Shown: positions 7,375 through 14,500, numbered from the stretch's first letter. The stretch: 15,966 bases of DNA from Fimbriimonadales bacterium (GCA_026416065.1 JAOAFW010000433.1:1-15966); one strand, 5' to 3'. Notes: generated from the letters alone by a model not told the origin. Numbers and translations: made by a program.

Positions 7375-8485
7375 GAAATACGGCGAACTCAAGGCGAGCG
7401 ACTGGCGTACGCCGGCGACGGTTTACCTGCTGGAAGGAGAGGAGCCTGTACTGCAGCGCGAGTTTCTGACACAGTTGCGTCGCGCCCTGCCGATTGCGCC
7501 CAGCAGTATCGACGAAGCTGTGCTGGACGCCCGCGAAACGCCCGTCGCCGCGTTGGGCGGTGTGATGCAGACCATCCCGATGGAGGCGGAACGACGGCTG
7601 GTCATCCTGCACGCGGTCAACCGCTACAACGCCAGCGACCTGCAGAGCCTCGCGCGTCTGATCGAGAGCGTGCCTTCGTTTGCCTGCCTCGTGTTGTTGC
7701 CCAGCCCTGTCGAGGAGAGCGAGAGCGCGAAAGCTGCATGGAACGCGCTAACGAAAGCCGTCGAGAAACACGGCATGGTCATCAAACTAACTGCACTTAC
7801 GGGCGCAACACTGACGCGACGCATGGTGGAAATATCTCAGGAAGCGGGCAAACGCCTGCGTCCTGAAGACGCCGAGTACCTGCAGACCCTCGTGGATGGC
7901 GCCGCTGACCGCGCCCTCGCTGAGCTGGAGAAAGTGCTCCTCTATGTGGAACCGCGCAGTGAAATTGACCGTCTGGATATCGATATGTGTGTTAGCCCTT
8001 CGCAGCAGGCACAGGTGTTCAAACTGGTCGACTCGGTGGTCGCGCGTGACTCGCGCGCCGCGATGCGTCAGCTGCGCCTGATGTTCCAGTCGGGCACGCG
8101 TGCCGAGGAGACCGCGATGAAGACCCTCGCGCTCATCGCCCGTCAGTATCGCCTGCTGTGGGGCGTGCGCACGCTCATGCAGTATCAGCAACCGGTCAAA
8201 CAACCCCAGAAAATTAGCCCGGCGGTGGCGCAGAAACTCCCGAAAGACCCCGATGTGCTCCAGACGCTTATCCGCCAGCCGTTCCTGCAAGAGCGGCTGC
8301 TGAAGCAAGCAGAGCGACTTAGCCTCGCCCAGCTCTGTCATGCGTTCCATGCCATCGAGGAGACCGATCTCGCGCTCAAGGGGCTGCGTCCCAGTGTGAA
8401 CGCTGCCGAAATTATGGAAAGACTCATTATCAGGCTCACTACGGACGGCGAGCCGGCGCGGCCGTCTTACTCACAAGGAGGTTAG
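7364..8485 (+). CDS. holA: DNA polymerase III subunit delta
   Basis: The delta subunit of the clamp loader opens the sliding clamp during replication. The 373-residue product has the family layout: an N-terminal nucleotide-fold start VYLLEGEEPVLQREFL (about 20-35), the strand/helix pattern of a degenerate AAA+ domain without Walker motifs, the middle section AEYLQTLVDGAADRALAELEKVLLY (about 170-194), and the collar-domain sequence SPSQQAQVFKLVDSVVARDSRAAMRQL, with LALIARQYRLLW (about 255-266) matching the conserved LxRQFRLL. The C-terminal helices include AIEETDLALKG. It is somewhat longer than usual (about 330-350), mainly in the tail. Its ATG lies inside the end of the preceding gene, with only a weak ribosome site, so translational coupling is likely. 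Confidence 0.9.
   Translation: MAVKKYGELKASDWRTPATVYLLEGEEPVLQREFLTQLRRALPIAPSSIDEAVLDARETPVAALGGVMQTIPMEAERRLVILHAVNRYNASDLQSLARLIESVPSFACLVLLPSPVEESESAKAAWNALTKAVEKHGMVIKLTALTGATLTRRMVEISQEAGKRLRPEDAEYLQTLVDGAADRALAELEKVLLYVEPRSEIDRLDIDMCVSPSQQAQVFKLVDSVVARDSRAAMRQLRLMFQSGTRAEETAMKTLALIARQYRLLWGVRTLMQYQQPVKQPQKISPAVAQKLPKDPDVLQTLIRQPFLQERLLKQAERLSLAQLCHAFHAIEETDLALKGLRPSVNAAEIMERLIIRLTTDGEPARPSYSQGG
8475..8481 (+). promoter_or_regulatory. Strong ribosome-binding site fixing a GTG start
   Basis: AAGGAGG, 9 nt before GTG at 8491 and inside the last codons of holA, supports the GTG as the start of the GH130 gene. It is the strongest such site in the window. Confidence 0.85.
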
Positions 8486-8490
8486 CATCT

Positions 8491-9567
8491 GTGGCGAAGC
8501 GTGTGGCGGAAAATCCGATTATTACGCCCGAAATGGTAAAGCCTTCAGAATCTAATCTGGAGGTCATCGGCGCGTTCAACCCGGGCGCGACCCGATACGG
8601 CGATGAGATCCTTTTACTGCTGCGGGTGGCGGAGCGACCGATTCTGGACGACCCCGACCTCGTGGGCGTGTCCGTACTGAACCTGAACAGTGCGAACGCG
8701 CAGCGATTGGAAATCTTGACCTTCCCCCGCTATTCGCCCCTGACCGACCTGAGCGACCCGCGCGCCGTGACCTACGAGGGGCGCGTCTACCTCAGTTCAA
8801 TCTCGCACCTGCGCCTCGCCCGCAGTAAGGACGGCGTACACTTCACCGTCGACGAGGAGCCGACGCTCTTCCCCGAAACAAAGTATGAGGAGTACGGCAT
8901 CGAGGACTGCCGTATTACGCAAATCGACGGCGTGTATTACATCTCCTACACGGCGGTCTCGCGCTACGGTATCTGTGTTGGGATTGCCTGCACCGAGGAT
9001 TTCAGGAACTTCAAGCGGTTGGGGCTGATTCTGCACCACGAGAACAAAAACGTGACTCTGTTCCCGCGCAAGGTGAAAGGGCGCTACGCAGCGATGCACC
9101 GCACGGCCTCGTCGGCGTTCAACGGACCGAATATGTGGGTTGCCTACTCGCCCGATCTGTTGCACTGGGGCGATCATCAGTTTCTCATGGCGCCGCGCAT
9201 TCACCACTGGGATTCGAGGCGCATCGGGGCGGGCGCACCGCCCGTGGAGACGCCCGAAGGCTGGCTCATCGTCTATCACGGCGTGAACGCGAAAGACGGC
9301 TACTGCGCGGGGGTGGCACTCCTGGATCTGGACGAACCGCACAAGGTCATCTGCCGTTCGCATGAGCCGCTGATTGCGCCTTCAGAAGATTATGAAGTAA
9401 GTGGCTTTTTCGAGCGTGTGGTGTTCCCCACCGGGTTGGCGCCGATGGACGACGGACGCTGGATGGTCTATTACGGTGTGGCAGACCGCTCAGTTGCCGT
9501 CGCCGAGACAACGATGGAGGAGTTGCTGGCAGTGGCGAAGGGAGAACTCGCGTTGGCAGGACGCTAA
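8491..9567 (+). CDS. GH130 family glycoside phosphorylase/hydrolase (probably beta-mannoside-specific)
   Basis: The 358-residue product has the five-bladed propeller signatures of family GH130: NPIITPEMVKPS (about 8-19), VIGAFNPGATR (about 25-35), LLLRVAERP (about 42-50), GIEDCRIT with the likely proton-donor Asp139, YYISYTAVSRYG (149-160), NVTLFPRKVKGRYAAMHR (187-204), HWDSRRIGAGAPP (239-251), and VVFPTGL with YYGVADRSVA near the end. Characterised GH130 members phosphorolyse beta-1,4- or beta-1,2-linked mannosides, and some hydrolyse them; substrate and mechanism cannot be settled by eye. There is no signal peptide, so it is cytoplasmic and would act on imported or internal oligosaccharides. 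It starts 5 bp after holA. No sugar transporter or other glycosidase is nearby. Its stop TAA directly abuts the stop of the convergent MATE gene. Confidence 0.92.
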   Translation: MAKRVAENPIITPEMVKPSESNLEVIGAFNPGATRYGDEILLLLRVAERPILDDPDLVGVSVLNLNSANAQRLEILTFPRYSPLTDLSDPRAVTYEGRVYLSSISHLRLARSKDGVHFTVDEEPTLFPETKYEEYGIEDCRITQIDGVYYISYTAVSRYGICVGIACTEDFRNFKRLGLILHHENKNVTLFPRKVKGRYAAMHRTASSAFNGPNMWVAYSPDLLHWGDHQFLMAPRIHHWDSRRIGAGAPPVETPEGWLIVYHGVNAKDGYCAGVALLDLDEPHKVICRSHEPLIAPSEDYEVSGFFERVVFPTGLAPMDDGRWMVYYGVADRSVAVAETTMEELLAVAKGELALAGR

Positions 9568-10941
9568 TTAAACTTTCACCTTCTTCCAACCGCCGTGTTT
9601 GAACAGCGCGATCATCAGCAGTCCGCTGAAGCCGGAGCTGAGCGCCATCGCCCACCACGCGCCATGAGCGTCCCAGCCCAGCCCAAACGCCAGTAGATAC
9701 GCCATCGGCACGCGCACCACCCACTGGGTGAGGAACGTTGCCAGCATCGCCTTGAGCGAGTCGCCTGCGCCTTGTAGTGCGCCCGCCAGCGTCATGCCGA
9801 ACGCCAGCAGTGGCTCAGTAATCGCGTTGATGCGCAAATAGGCGACCGCCAACGCTTTCACCTGTGGGTCGGTCGTGAACAGTCCCGCGAACTGCTCCGC
9901 AAATATATAGAACACCACTGCCATCGTGGTCATCACGGCGCACGATTGCCACGCCGCCATCCAGCCGAAGCGTTCTGCAAGGTGCTCGTTTTTCGCGCCC
10001 AATGCCTGCCCCACCAGCGCAGACGCCGCAATCGCGAACGCGAAGCCGGGCATGAAGGCGATTGACTCGGCGGTGAGCCCTATCGGCAACGCGGCGACCG
10101 CTGCGGTACCCGCCGCCGTCGCCGCCAGTATCCCCGTGAACATCACGGAACTGGTCGTGTAGATGAAAGTCCGTGCGGAGGCGGGTAAGCCGATGCGCAG
10201 AATGCGTTTCCACCAGTCCAACACGGGCAATGCTGGTGATGCCAGCTCGCGCCGTGCGCTGAACCAGAGCTGCAGCCAGAGCATGCCCGCCCCCGTCCAC
10301 ATCGACAACGCCATCGCGATTCCCGCGCCCTGAATACCGAGTCGAGGAAAGCCGAACTTACCGAAGATAAGCAGATAGTCGCCTACGATATGAACCAGGG
10401 TGGTGACGATACTGGCATACATGGGCGAGCGCGTATCGCCCAAGCCGCGAAAGATGCCGCTTAGCCCCATCATGATGAAACTCGCAGGTGCGCCCAGCAA
10501 CGCCCATAGCAAGAACTGACGCGCCTGCGCGTCGGCACCGGCTTCCAAGCCGTACCAGCGGATAATCTGGGGCAGCAGCCAGTAGCCCATAATAGTGAAC
10601 ACAACGCCCAATACCAGCGCAATCCCCAGCGATTGTTGGGAGGCGTCCCGCAAACTGCGCTGGTCGTTCGCCCCCACCATCCGCGCCACAATCGCCGTTG
10701 CACCCGTGGAAACTGCCATCGCCAGCGCCATCGTCAAAAACACGAGTTGACTGCCTACGCCCACCGCCGCCAGCGCGTCCGCGCCCAAACGCCCCACAAA
10801 AATCCGATCCAGGAAACTGTTAACAGACTGAACGATAGACGCCGCCATCGTCGGCAACGCCAGACGCCAGACGGTTCGCGCAACTTTATCTTCGGAAAGC
10901 AGGTTCGCTTCCGAAACTCCGGAGAAACGCAAAGTTTTCAT
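9568..10941 (-). CDS. MATE family efflux transporter
   Basis: The 457-residue product has about 12 hydrophobic segments and MATE family motifs: ALPTMAASIVQSVNSFLDRIFVGRLGADALAAVGVG (about 28-63) at the start, STGATAIVARMVGA (78-91), and the second-half equivalents with AIAASALVGQALGAKNE. MATE proteins export cationic drugs, flavins or other metabolites using sodium or proton gradients; the substrate here is unknown. The ATG at 10941 has no ribosome site in front of it. A GGTATAAT box (10987-10980) lies about 40 nt upstream. It stands alone between convergent (GH130) and divergent (DUF3054) neighbours, so it is probably transcribed singly. A slightly later start is possible, because the first 20 residues are not conserved. 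Confidence 0.92.
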   Translation of the reverse strand: MKTLRFSGVSEANLLSEDKVARTVWRLALPTMAASIVQSVNSFLDRIFVGRLGADALAAVGVGSQLVFLTMALAMAVSTGATAIVARMVGANDQRSLRDASQQSLGIALVLGVVFTIMGYWLLPQIIRWYGLEAGADAQARQFLLWALLGAPASFIMMGLSGIFRGLGDTRSPMYASIVTTLVHIVGDYLLIFGKFGFPRLGIQGAGIAMALSMWTGAGMLWLQLWFSARRELASPALPVLDWWKRILRIGLPASARTFIYTTSSVMFTGILAATAAGTAAVAALPIGLTAESIAFMPGFAFAIAASALVGQALGAKNEHLAERFGWMAAWQSCAVMTTMAVVFYIFAEQFAGLFTTDPQVKALAVAYLRINAITEPLLAFGMTLAGALQGAGDSLKAMLATFLTQWVVRVPMAYLLAFGLGWDAHGAWWAMALSSGFSGLLMIALFKHGGWKKVKV

Positions 10942-10979
10942 AGAAAATATGGTGATACGGGTACTTGACGCCTGCTCTG

Positions 10980-10987
10980 ATTATACC
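10980..10987 (-). promoter_or_regulatory. -10 element (GGTATAAT) for the MATE gene
   Basis: Minus-strand GGTATAAT has a perfect -10 hexamer preceded by GG, 38 nt upstream of the ATG at 10941. No -35 consensus is present at the right distance. Confidence 0.45.
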
Positions 10988-10997
10988 CCGCCCGCCG

Positions 10998-11010
10998 TGA
11001 GGTATCCTCA
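10998..11010 (+). promoter_or_regulatory. Palindromic -10 region (TGAGG-TAT-CCTCA) before the DUF3054 gene
   Basis: TGAGGTATCCTCA is a perfect palindrome with 5-bp arms. It contains GGTATCCT, a weaker form of the GG-TANNNT box seen elsewhere in the window, ending 6 nt before the ATG at 11015. It could be a leaderless promoter, an operator covering it, or chance. GTGAGG could also serve as a distant ribosome site (12-nt spacer). Confidence 0.35.
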
Positions 11011-11014
11011 TGCC

Positions 11015-11392
11015 ATGCGTTGGAGCTGGATGCTGGGCGACGCGATTGCACTGACCCTGTTTGTGCTGGTCGGTTTGCAAAGTCACGGCACGCTGGACGA
11101 GCACGGATTGTCGCGTAGCTTGCCGCCGTTTTTGCTGGGCTGGTTTCTGACAGCGTTGCCCTTAGGAGTGTATCGTGCGCAGCCACCTCGCTGGGCGTTG
11201 CCCGCTGCGTGGGTGGTGGGCGTAACGCTGGGGATTATGTTTCGTGGGCTATGGATGGGGCGCGGCATGCTGGGCGCGATGAGCCCGGTGTTCTGGATAA
11301 TCTCGCTTACCGGTGTCGCGCTGTTCACGGGGCTACCACGCTTCATCGCTCACTGGCTGCGTACCCGCCGAGAAGGCGCACTTGCAAGGTAG
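11015..11392 (+). CDS. DUF3054 family membrane protein
   Basis: The 125-residue product has about four membrane segments: roughly 8-21, 37-53, 63-77 and 90-108. The pattern GDAIALTLFVLVGLQSHG at the start, PFLLGWFLTALPLG in the middle and VVGVTLGIMFRGLW fits DUF3054, a family of unknown function common in actinobacteria and other deep-branching bacteria. The start MRWSWMLGDA was chosen because it puts the GDAxAL motif at the usual place; an in-frame start 66 nt upstream would include poorly hydrophobic residues and overlap the promoter region. Its stop codon TAG forms part of a TAGAAT box for what follows. It may be co-transcribed with mltG, 120 bp downstream. Confidence 0.8.
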   Translation: MRWSWMLGDAIALTLFVLVGLQSHGTLDEHGLSRSLPPFLLGWFLTALPLGVYRAQPPRWALPAAWVVGVTLGIMFRGLWMGRGMLGAMSPVFWIISLTGVALFTGLPRFIAHWLRTRREGALAR

Positions 11393-11395
11393 AAT
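11388..11395 (+). promoter_or_regulatory. -10 element (GGTAGAAT) upstream of the short ORF and mltG
   Basis: GGTAGAAT overlaps the stop of the DUF3054 gene and ends 6 nt before an ATG at 11402. It is a candidate promoter for a leaderless short ORF and for mltG. No -35 is evident. Confidence 0.35.
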
Positions 11396-11512
11396 TGAGG
11401 TATGCAAACGAATAGAACCAGGTGTCCCGGATGTACCTTCCAAGTCAGTCGGACGAGAAGTCCAGGATGGCTGTAGAGACCCCGAAAACTGAAAAAAATT
11501 GGTTAGACCTCT
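11393..11512 (+). other. mltG leader region
   Basis: These 120 bp between the DUF3054 gene and mltG hold the possible 24-residue ORF, a small hairpin GGAC-GAGAA-GTCC (11451-11463) and an A-rich stretch just before mltG. No ribosome site precedes the mltG ATG. I do not recognise a known riboswitch. Confidence 0.3.
11402..11476 (+). CDS. Possible 24-residue ORF with a CPGC motif upstream of mltG
   Basis: Codons run from ATG to TAG and encode a basic peptide beginning MQTNRTRCPGCTFQ and ending SPGWL. It has two cysteines two residues apart (Cys8, Cys11). The ATG sits 6 nt after a GGTAGAAT box, the spacing of a leaderless start, and GAGG lies directly before it. It could be a leader peptide for mltG, a small zinc-knuckle-like peptide, or a chance ORF. 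An ORF of this length has little statistical support, so this is a weak call. Confidence 0.2.
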   Translation: MQTNRTRCPGCTFQVSRTRSPGWL

Positions 11513-12517
11513 ATGAAGCGTGTGCGAACCGCTGGTTTTGTTGCTTTGTTCTTCCTGCTGGTCGGTGCGGCGAGTCTCTGGTTCTACTTGCAGACACGTC
11601 CACTGAGCAACGCTTTTCAACCCCAGCTGGTGCGCCTGCGCCAGCCGATGGATGCCGACGCTCTCGCTCATCGCCTTGCCGAACGCAAACTCGTCCGCAA
11701 TCCGCGCCTGCTGGCGTGGTGGGTGAAGCGCCACGGCAAATCCCAAATCGCCGCTGGCGACTACGAGTTCAGCCCGAACCAGAGCCTGTTCGAGATCGCG
11801 GACATCCTAATCCACGAACGCTTCACGCCCAACTGGGTCACGATTCCTGAAGGCTGGACCGTTGCCCGAATCGCCGAGCGTCTCCACGAGCGCGGTATCG
11901 CCAATAAGGACGAGTTTCTGCAGCTGTGCCAGCAACCCCAGCGGTTCGCGGATATCGACATCCCCCTGCCAAAAAACCTGCACCTGGAGGGCTACTTGTT
12001 CCCCAGCACCTATCGATTGCCACCGGGTACGGGCGCAGAGCAAGCCATCCGCACGATGCTCCGCGCCACGCGCCAACAGGTCTACCTGCGCTATAAGGAC
12101 GCCATACAACGACAGGGACTGAGTCTGCACGCACTGCTCACGATAGCTTCGATGGTGGAGAAAGAAGTACTACACGACGACGAACGTCCGCGCGTTGCAT
12201 CGGTGATTTATAATCGCTTGAAGATTAACATGCCGCTACAGATCGACGCCACCGTGTTGTACGGCATGGGCTACTGGAAAGAGCGTGTATTGTATAAAGA
12301 CCTGCGTCATCCCTCACCCTACAACACTTATCTCAATCGGGGCTTGCCGCCCGGACCGATTGCGAACCCCGGCTTAGCGAGCATTCGCGCCACGCTGGAA
12401 CCAGAAGCGACCGACTATCTGTTCTATGTGGCGCAGGCGGATGGGTATCACCGCTTCTCACGCACCTATGAAGAGCATCTCCGCGCGATTCGCGCAATTC
12501 GCACAGCACGGGAGTAG
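11513..12517 (+). CDS. mltG: Endolytic murein transglycosylase MltG (YceG-like)
   Basis: MltG cleaves nascent glycan strands within the chain and is thought to set their length, acting at the outer face of the inner membrane. The 334-residue product has a short cytoplasmic N-terminus, one membrane anchor (about 8-26) and the YceG domain. The motifs are VTIPEGWTVARIAERL (about 109-124), HLEGYLFPSTYRLP (157-170), IASMVEKEVL with catalytic Glu216, RVASVIYNRLKINMPLQIDATVLY (about 227-250), SPYNTYLNRGLPPGPIANPG (268-287) and YHRFSRTYEEH near the end. The ATG is the first possible start after an in-frame TAG at 11504. No Shine-Dalgarno site is seen. Its stop is 2 bp from the stop of convergent purA. 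Confidence 0.96.
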   Translation: MKRVRTAGFVALFFLLVGAASLWFYLQTRPLSNAFQPQLVRLRQPMDADALAHRLAERKLVRNPRLLAWWVKRHGKSQIAAGDYEFSPNQSLFEIADILIHERFTPNWVTIPEGWTVARIAERLHERGIANKDEFLQLCQQPQRFADIDIPLPKNLHLEGYLFPSTYRLPPGTGAEQAIRTMLRATRQQVYLRYKDAIQRQGLSLHALLTIASMVEKEVLHDDERPRVASVIYNRLKINMPLQIDATVLYGMGYWKERVLYKDLRHPSPYNTYLNRGLPPGPIANPGLASIRATLEPEATDYLFYVAQADGYHRFSRTYEEHLRAIRAIRTARE

Positions 12518-12519
12518 AG

Positions 12520-13791
12520 CTAACTGCACTGGATAGTCTGCTCGCGGCTCGGACCTACTGAGACAAGACGAATCGGTACGCTGATGTGCTCCTCGATAAA
12601 GTTCAGGTAAGCGCGTGCATTGGTAGGCAACTCTTCTAAGGTGCGGCAGTGGTCTATCTCCTCGCGCCAGCCGTGTAGCTCGGCGTAAACGGGTTCGCAG
12701 CGCGCCAGTGCAGGCGCATCGGCGATGAACTCGCGCGTTTGTGCGTCGTTATAACGGTAGGCGACACACACTTTGAGCCGCTCAAAGCCCGAAAGCACAT
12801 CCAGCAGGGTCACCGCCAGCGCGGTAAACCCATTGACGCGGGCAGCGTAGCGGAGCGCGACGAGGTCTAACCAGCCAACACGCCGCGCCCTGCCGGTCGT
12901 CGTGCCGTACTCACGCCCGCGATTGCGGATGCGGTCGCCGATCTCGTCGGTCAGTTCCGTGGGGAAAGGTCCCTCGCCCACGCGCGTGGTGTAGGCTTTC
13001 GCCACGCCCCAAATTTCGGTCAAGCGGTTCGGCGCAATCCCGGTACCCAGGCACGCGCCCGCTGCAATCGGGTGTGAAGAGGTCACATATGGATAGGTTC
13101 CGTAATCCAGATCGAGCAGGGTACCCTGTGCGCCTTCCATCACAATCGGCTCACTGCGTTCCGCCGCCTGCATCAGGAGATGGGGTACATCGCACACATA
13201 GGGGCGAATCTGTTCGGCATAGTGAGTGAACTCCTCGATGAGCTCATTGGCGTTGAGCGGTTTCGCGCCGTAGACACGCTGGATGGTCGGGTTGCGCCGT
13301 TGCAGCACGCGCTGGATACGCTGTGCCAGCCGGTCGCGTTCCATCAGGTCGGCAACACGCACGCCAATTCGCCAGGCTTTATCGGCATAAGTTGGCCCGA
13401 TACCACGCTTGGTCGTGCCGATACGCCCTTCAATCTGTGCCTCTTCCAGTTCATCCAGCAGGCGATGGTAAGGCATCGTCAAGTGGACGCCCCGTCCGAT
13501 ACGCAGGCGCGAGAGGTCTACACCCTGCTCGTGCAGCGCTGCCGCCTCGATGCCGAACGCGCGCAGATCCATCACCACGCCGTCCCCAACGACAGCAATC
13601 ACGTTAGGATGCAGGATGCCCGATGGGATGAGGTGGAACTTATAGGTCGCACCATTCACGCAGACGGTGTGTCCAGCGTTGCTGCCGCCCGCGTAGCGCA
13701 CCACATAGCGAGCGCGTTGCGCGAACAGATCGACAATCTTACCTTTCGCTTCATCGCCCCACTGGGCGCCGACCACGACCAAAACCGACAT
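12520..13791 (-). CDS. purA: Adenylosuccinate synthetase
   Basis: PurA joins IMP and aspartate with GTP hydrolysis to make adenylosuccinate, the first step from IMP to AMP. The 423-residue product has usual bacterial length. The N-terminus VVVGAQWGDEAKGKIVD holds catalytic Asp13 and the phosphate-binding lysine; AGGSNAGHTV holds catalytic His41. Further motifs are TTKRGIGPTYADKAWRIGVR (about 125-144), VMEGAQGTLLDLDYGTYPYVTSS, GEGPFPTEL and TTGRARRVGWLD. The family signature QWGDEGKG is altered to QWGDEAKG here. The ATG follows GGAGG with a 4-nt spacer. A 68-residue in-frame upstream extension runs through the preceding gene and leader hairpin and was rejected. It is the last gene of the group with the receiver and the small membrane protein. 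Confidence 0.97.
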   Translation of the reverse strand: MSVLVVVGAQWGDEAKGKIVDLFAQRARYVVRYAGGSNAGHTVCVNGATYKFHLIPSGILHPNVIAVVGDGVVMDLRAFGIEAAALHEQGVDLSRLRIGRGVHLTMPYHRLLDELEEAQIEGRIGTTKRGIGPTYADKAWRIGVRVADLMERDRLAQRIQRVLQRRNPTIQRVYGAKPLNANELIEEFTHYAEQIRPYVCDVPHLLMQAAERSEPIVMEGAQGTLLDLDYGTYPYVTSSHPIAAGACLGTGIAPNRLTEIWGVAKAYTTRVGEGPFPTELTDEIGDRIRNRGREYGTTTGRARRVGWLDLVALRYAARVNGFTALAVTLLDVLSGFERLKVCVAYRYNDAQTREFIADAPALARCEPVYAELHGWREEIDHCRTLEELPTNARAYLNFIEEHISVPIRLVSVGPSREQTIQCS

Positions 13792-13813
13792 ATCGCCTCC
13801 GGAGTGGAAAACG

Positions 13814-13851
13814 CGCAGAGCGACGCGCGCCCCAGGTGACGTCGCCCTGCG
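13814..13851 (-). terminator. Terminator-like hairpin in the purA leader
   Basis: Minus-strand CGCAGGGCGACG and CGTCGCTCTGCG pair over 12 positions (one G-U wobble) around a 14-nt loop, followed 2 nt later by TTTT. It lies between the stop of the 70-residue gene and purA, only 22 nt before the purA ATG, too close for a separate purA promoter downstream of it. It may be an attenuator, a partial terminator or an mRNA-processing or stabilising hairpin. The T-tract is short, so full termination is doubtful. Confidence 0.55.
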
Positions 13852-13861
13852 AAAAGTGTGT

Positions 13862-14074
13862 TCAGCTGCGTTCTGCCAGCCAGCGCGGGATGCGCTCCTC
13901 CACCGTCTGCACCTGTTTGATGCCGCGCTGGTAGGCGCGCTCTGCCCGATACTCAGGCTGCGCTTGCTTTTCCTGCAGCCGACGGATGATGGCAACGGCA
14001 GTCACGGTCGCCGTGACCAGCGCCGCGCCTATCAACCAGCCGTAATTACAACGAGTCGAGTGATTAGAGTTCAT
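13862..14074 (-). CDS. Small single-pass membrane protein of unknown function
   Basis: The 70-residue product has one hydrophobic segment (YGWLIGAALVTATVTAVAII, about 11-30) after a short polar N-terminus, then a charged cytoplasmic-type tail rich in Arg, Glu and Gln, probably helical. I do not recognise the family. The ATG at 14074 follows GAAGG with a 5-nt spacer and lies 11 bp inside the end of the receiver gene, so the two are probably translationally coupled. A GTG four codons upstream is a less likely start. Its place directly after a lone receiver suggests, without proof, a functional link such as a membrane partner. It is 70 bp upstream of purA. Correct spacing, a ribosome site and a clean membrane segment argue for a real gene. 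Confidence 0.65.
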   Translation of the reverse strand: MNSNHSTRCNYGWLIGAALVTATVTAVAIIRRLQEKQAQPEYRAERAYQRGIKQVQTVEERIPRWLAERS

Positions 14075-14468
14075 AACGACCTTCACCGTCTTCGCCCGTA
14101 TCGCGCGAGCGGAAGATACGCTTCACAAAAGTAATTAGCTCTTGGGGGTTAAATGGCTTGGTTAAGTACATATCGACGCCCTCCTGCCAGCCGCGAAACA
14201 CATCCTGATCTTGCGCTTTCGCGGTGAGCATAATCACGGGCAGCTCAGCAGTCTCGGGGTTGCGACGCAGATTGCGCAGCACTTCAAAGCCGTCCATGTA
14301 GGGCATCATTACGTCGAGTACCACCAGATCCGGCTTTTCCGAAGCGACTTTTTCCAGCGCCTCTTTGCCATCGTGCGCGGTGACTACATTATAACCTTGT
14401 CGCTCCAGGTTCACCTGAATCAGCCGCACAATATGCCGTTCGTCGTCTACTACCAGAATCTTCTTCAT
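14064..14468 (-). CDS. Stand-alone response-regulator receiver protein (CheY-like)
   Basis: The 134-residue product is a single phosphoacceptor domain. Asp8 and Asp9 bind magnesium (ILVVDDE), Asp52 in LVVLDVMMPYMDG is the phosphorylation site, Thr82 in VIMLTAK is the switch residue and Lys104 in YLTKPFNPQEL completes the active site. Only about 15 residues follow the domain, so there is no DNA-binding output; it must act by protein contact or as a phosphorelay intermediate. No histidine kinase is in the window. The ATG at 14468 follows GGAGG with a 7-nt spacer. A GGTACAAT box (14508-14501) is a likely promoter. It overlaps the next gene by 11 bp. Family assignment is certain; the pathway is unknown. 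Confidence 0.95.
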   Translation of the reverse strand: MKKILVVDDERHIVRLIQVNLERQGYNVVTAHDGKEALEKVASEKPDLVVLDVMMPYMDGFEVLRNLRRNPETAELPVIMLTAKAQDQDVFRGWQEGVDMYLTKPFNPQELITFVKRIFRSRDTGEDGEGRYEL

Positions 14469-14500
14469 CGATAATCCTCCGCGCGGTTAGAAGTGATGAT

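Noticed and set aside
11393..11512. Known riboswitch in the mltG leader
   Set aside because: I compared it from memory with preQ1, fluoride and cyclic di-GMP types and saw no matching core; only a 4-bp hairpin is clear.
11422..11850. 142-residue plus-strand ORF overlapping mltG
   Set aside because: It overlaps the start of a well-supported mltG in another frame and encodes low-complexity Pro/Arg/Ala sequence.
13180..13839. 219-residue plus-strand ORF opposite purA
   Set aside because: Antisense to a complete PurA; no recognisable domain.
13792..13995. Longer N-terminus for PurA
   Set aside because: It would read through the small membrane gene and the leader hairpin; MSVLVVVGAQWGDE matches the family start and has GGAGG before it.
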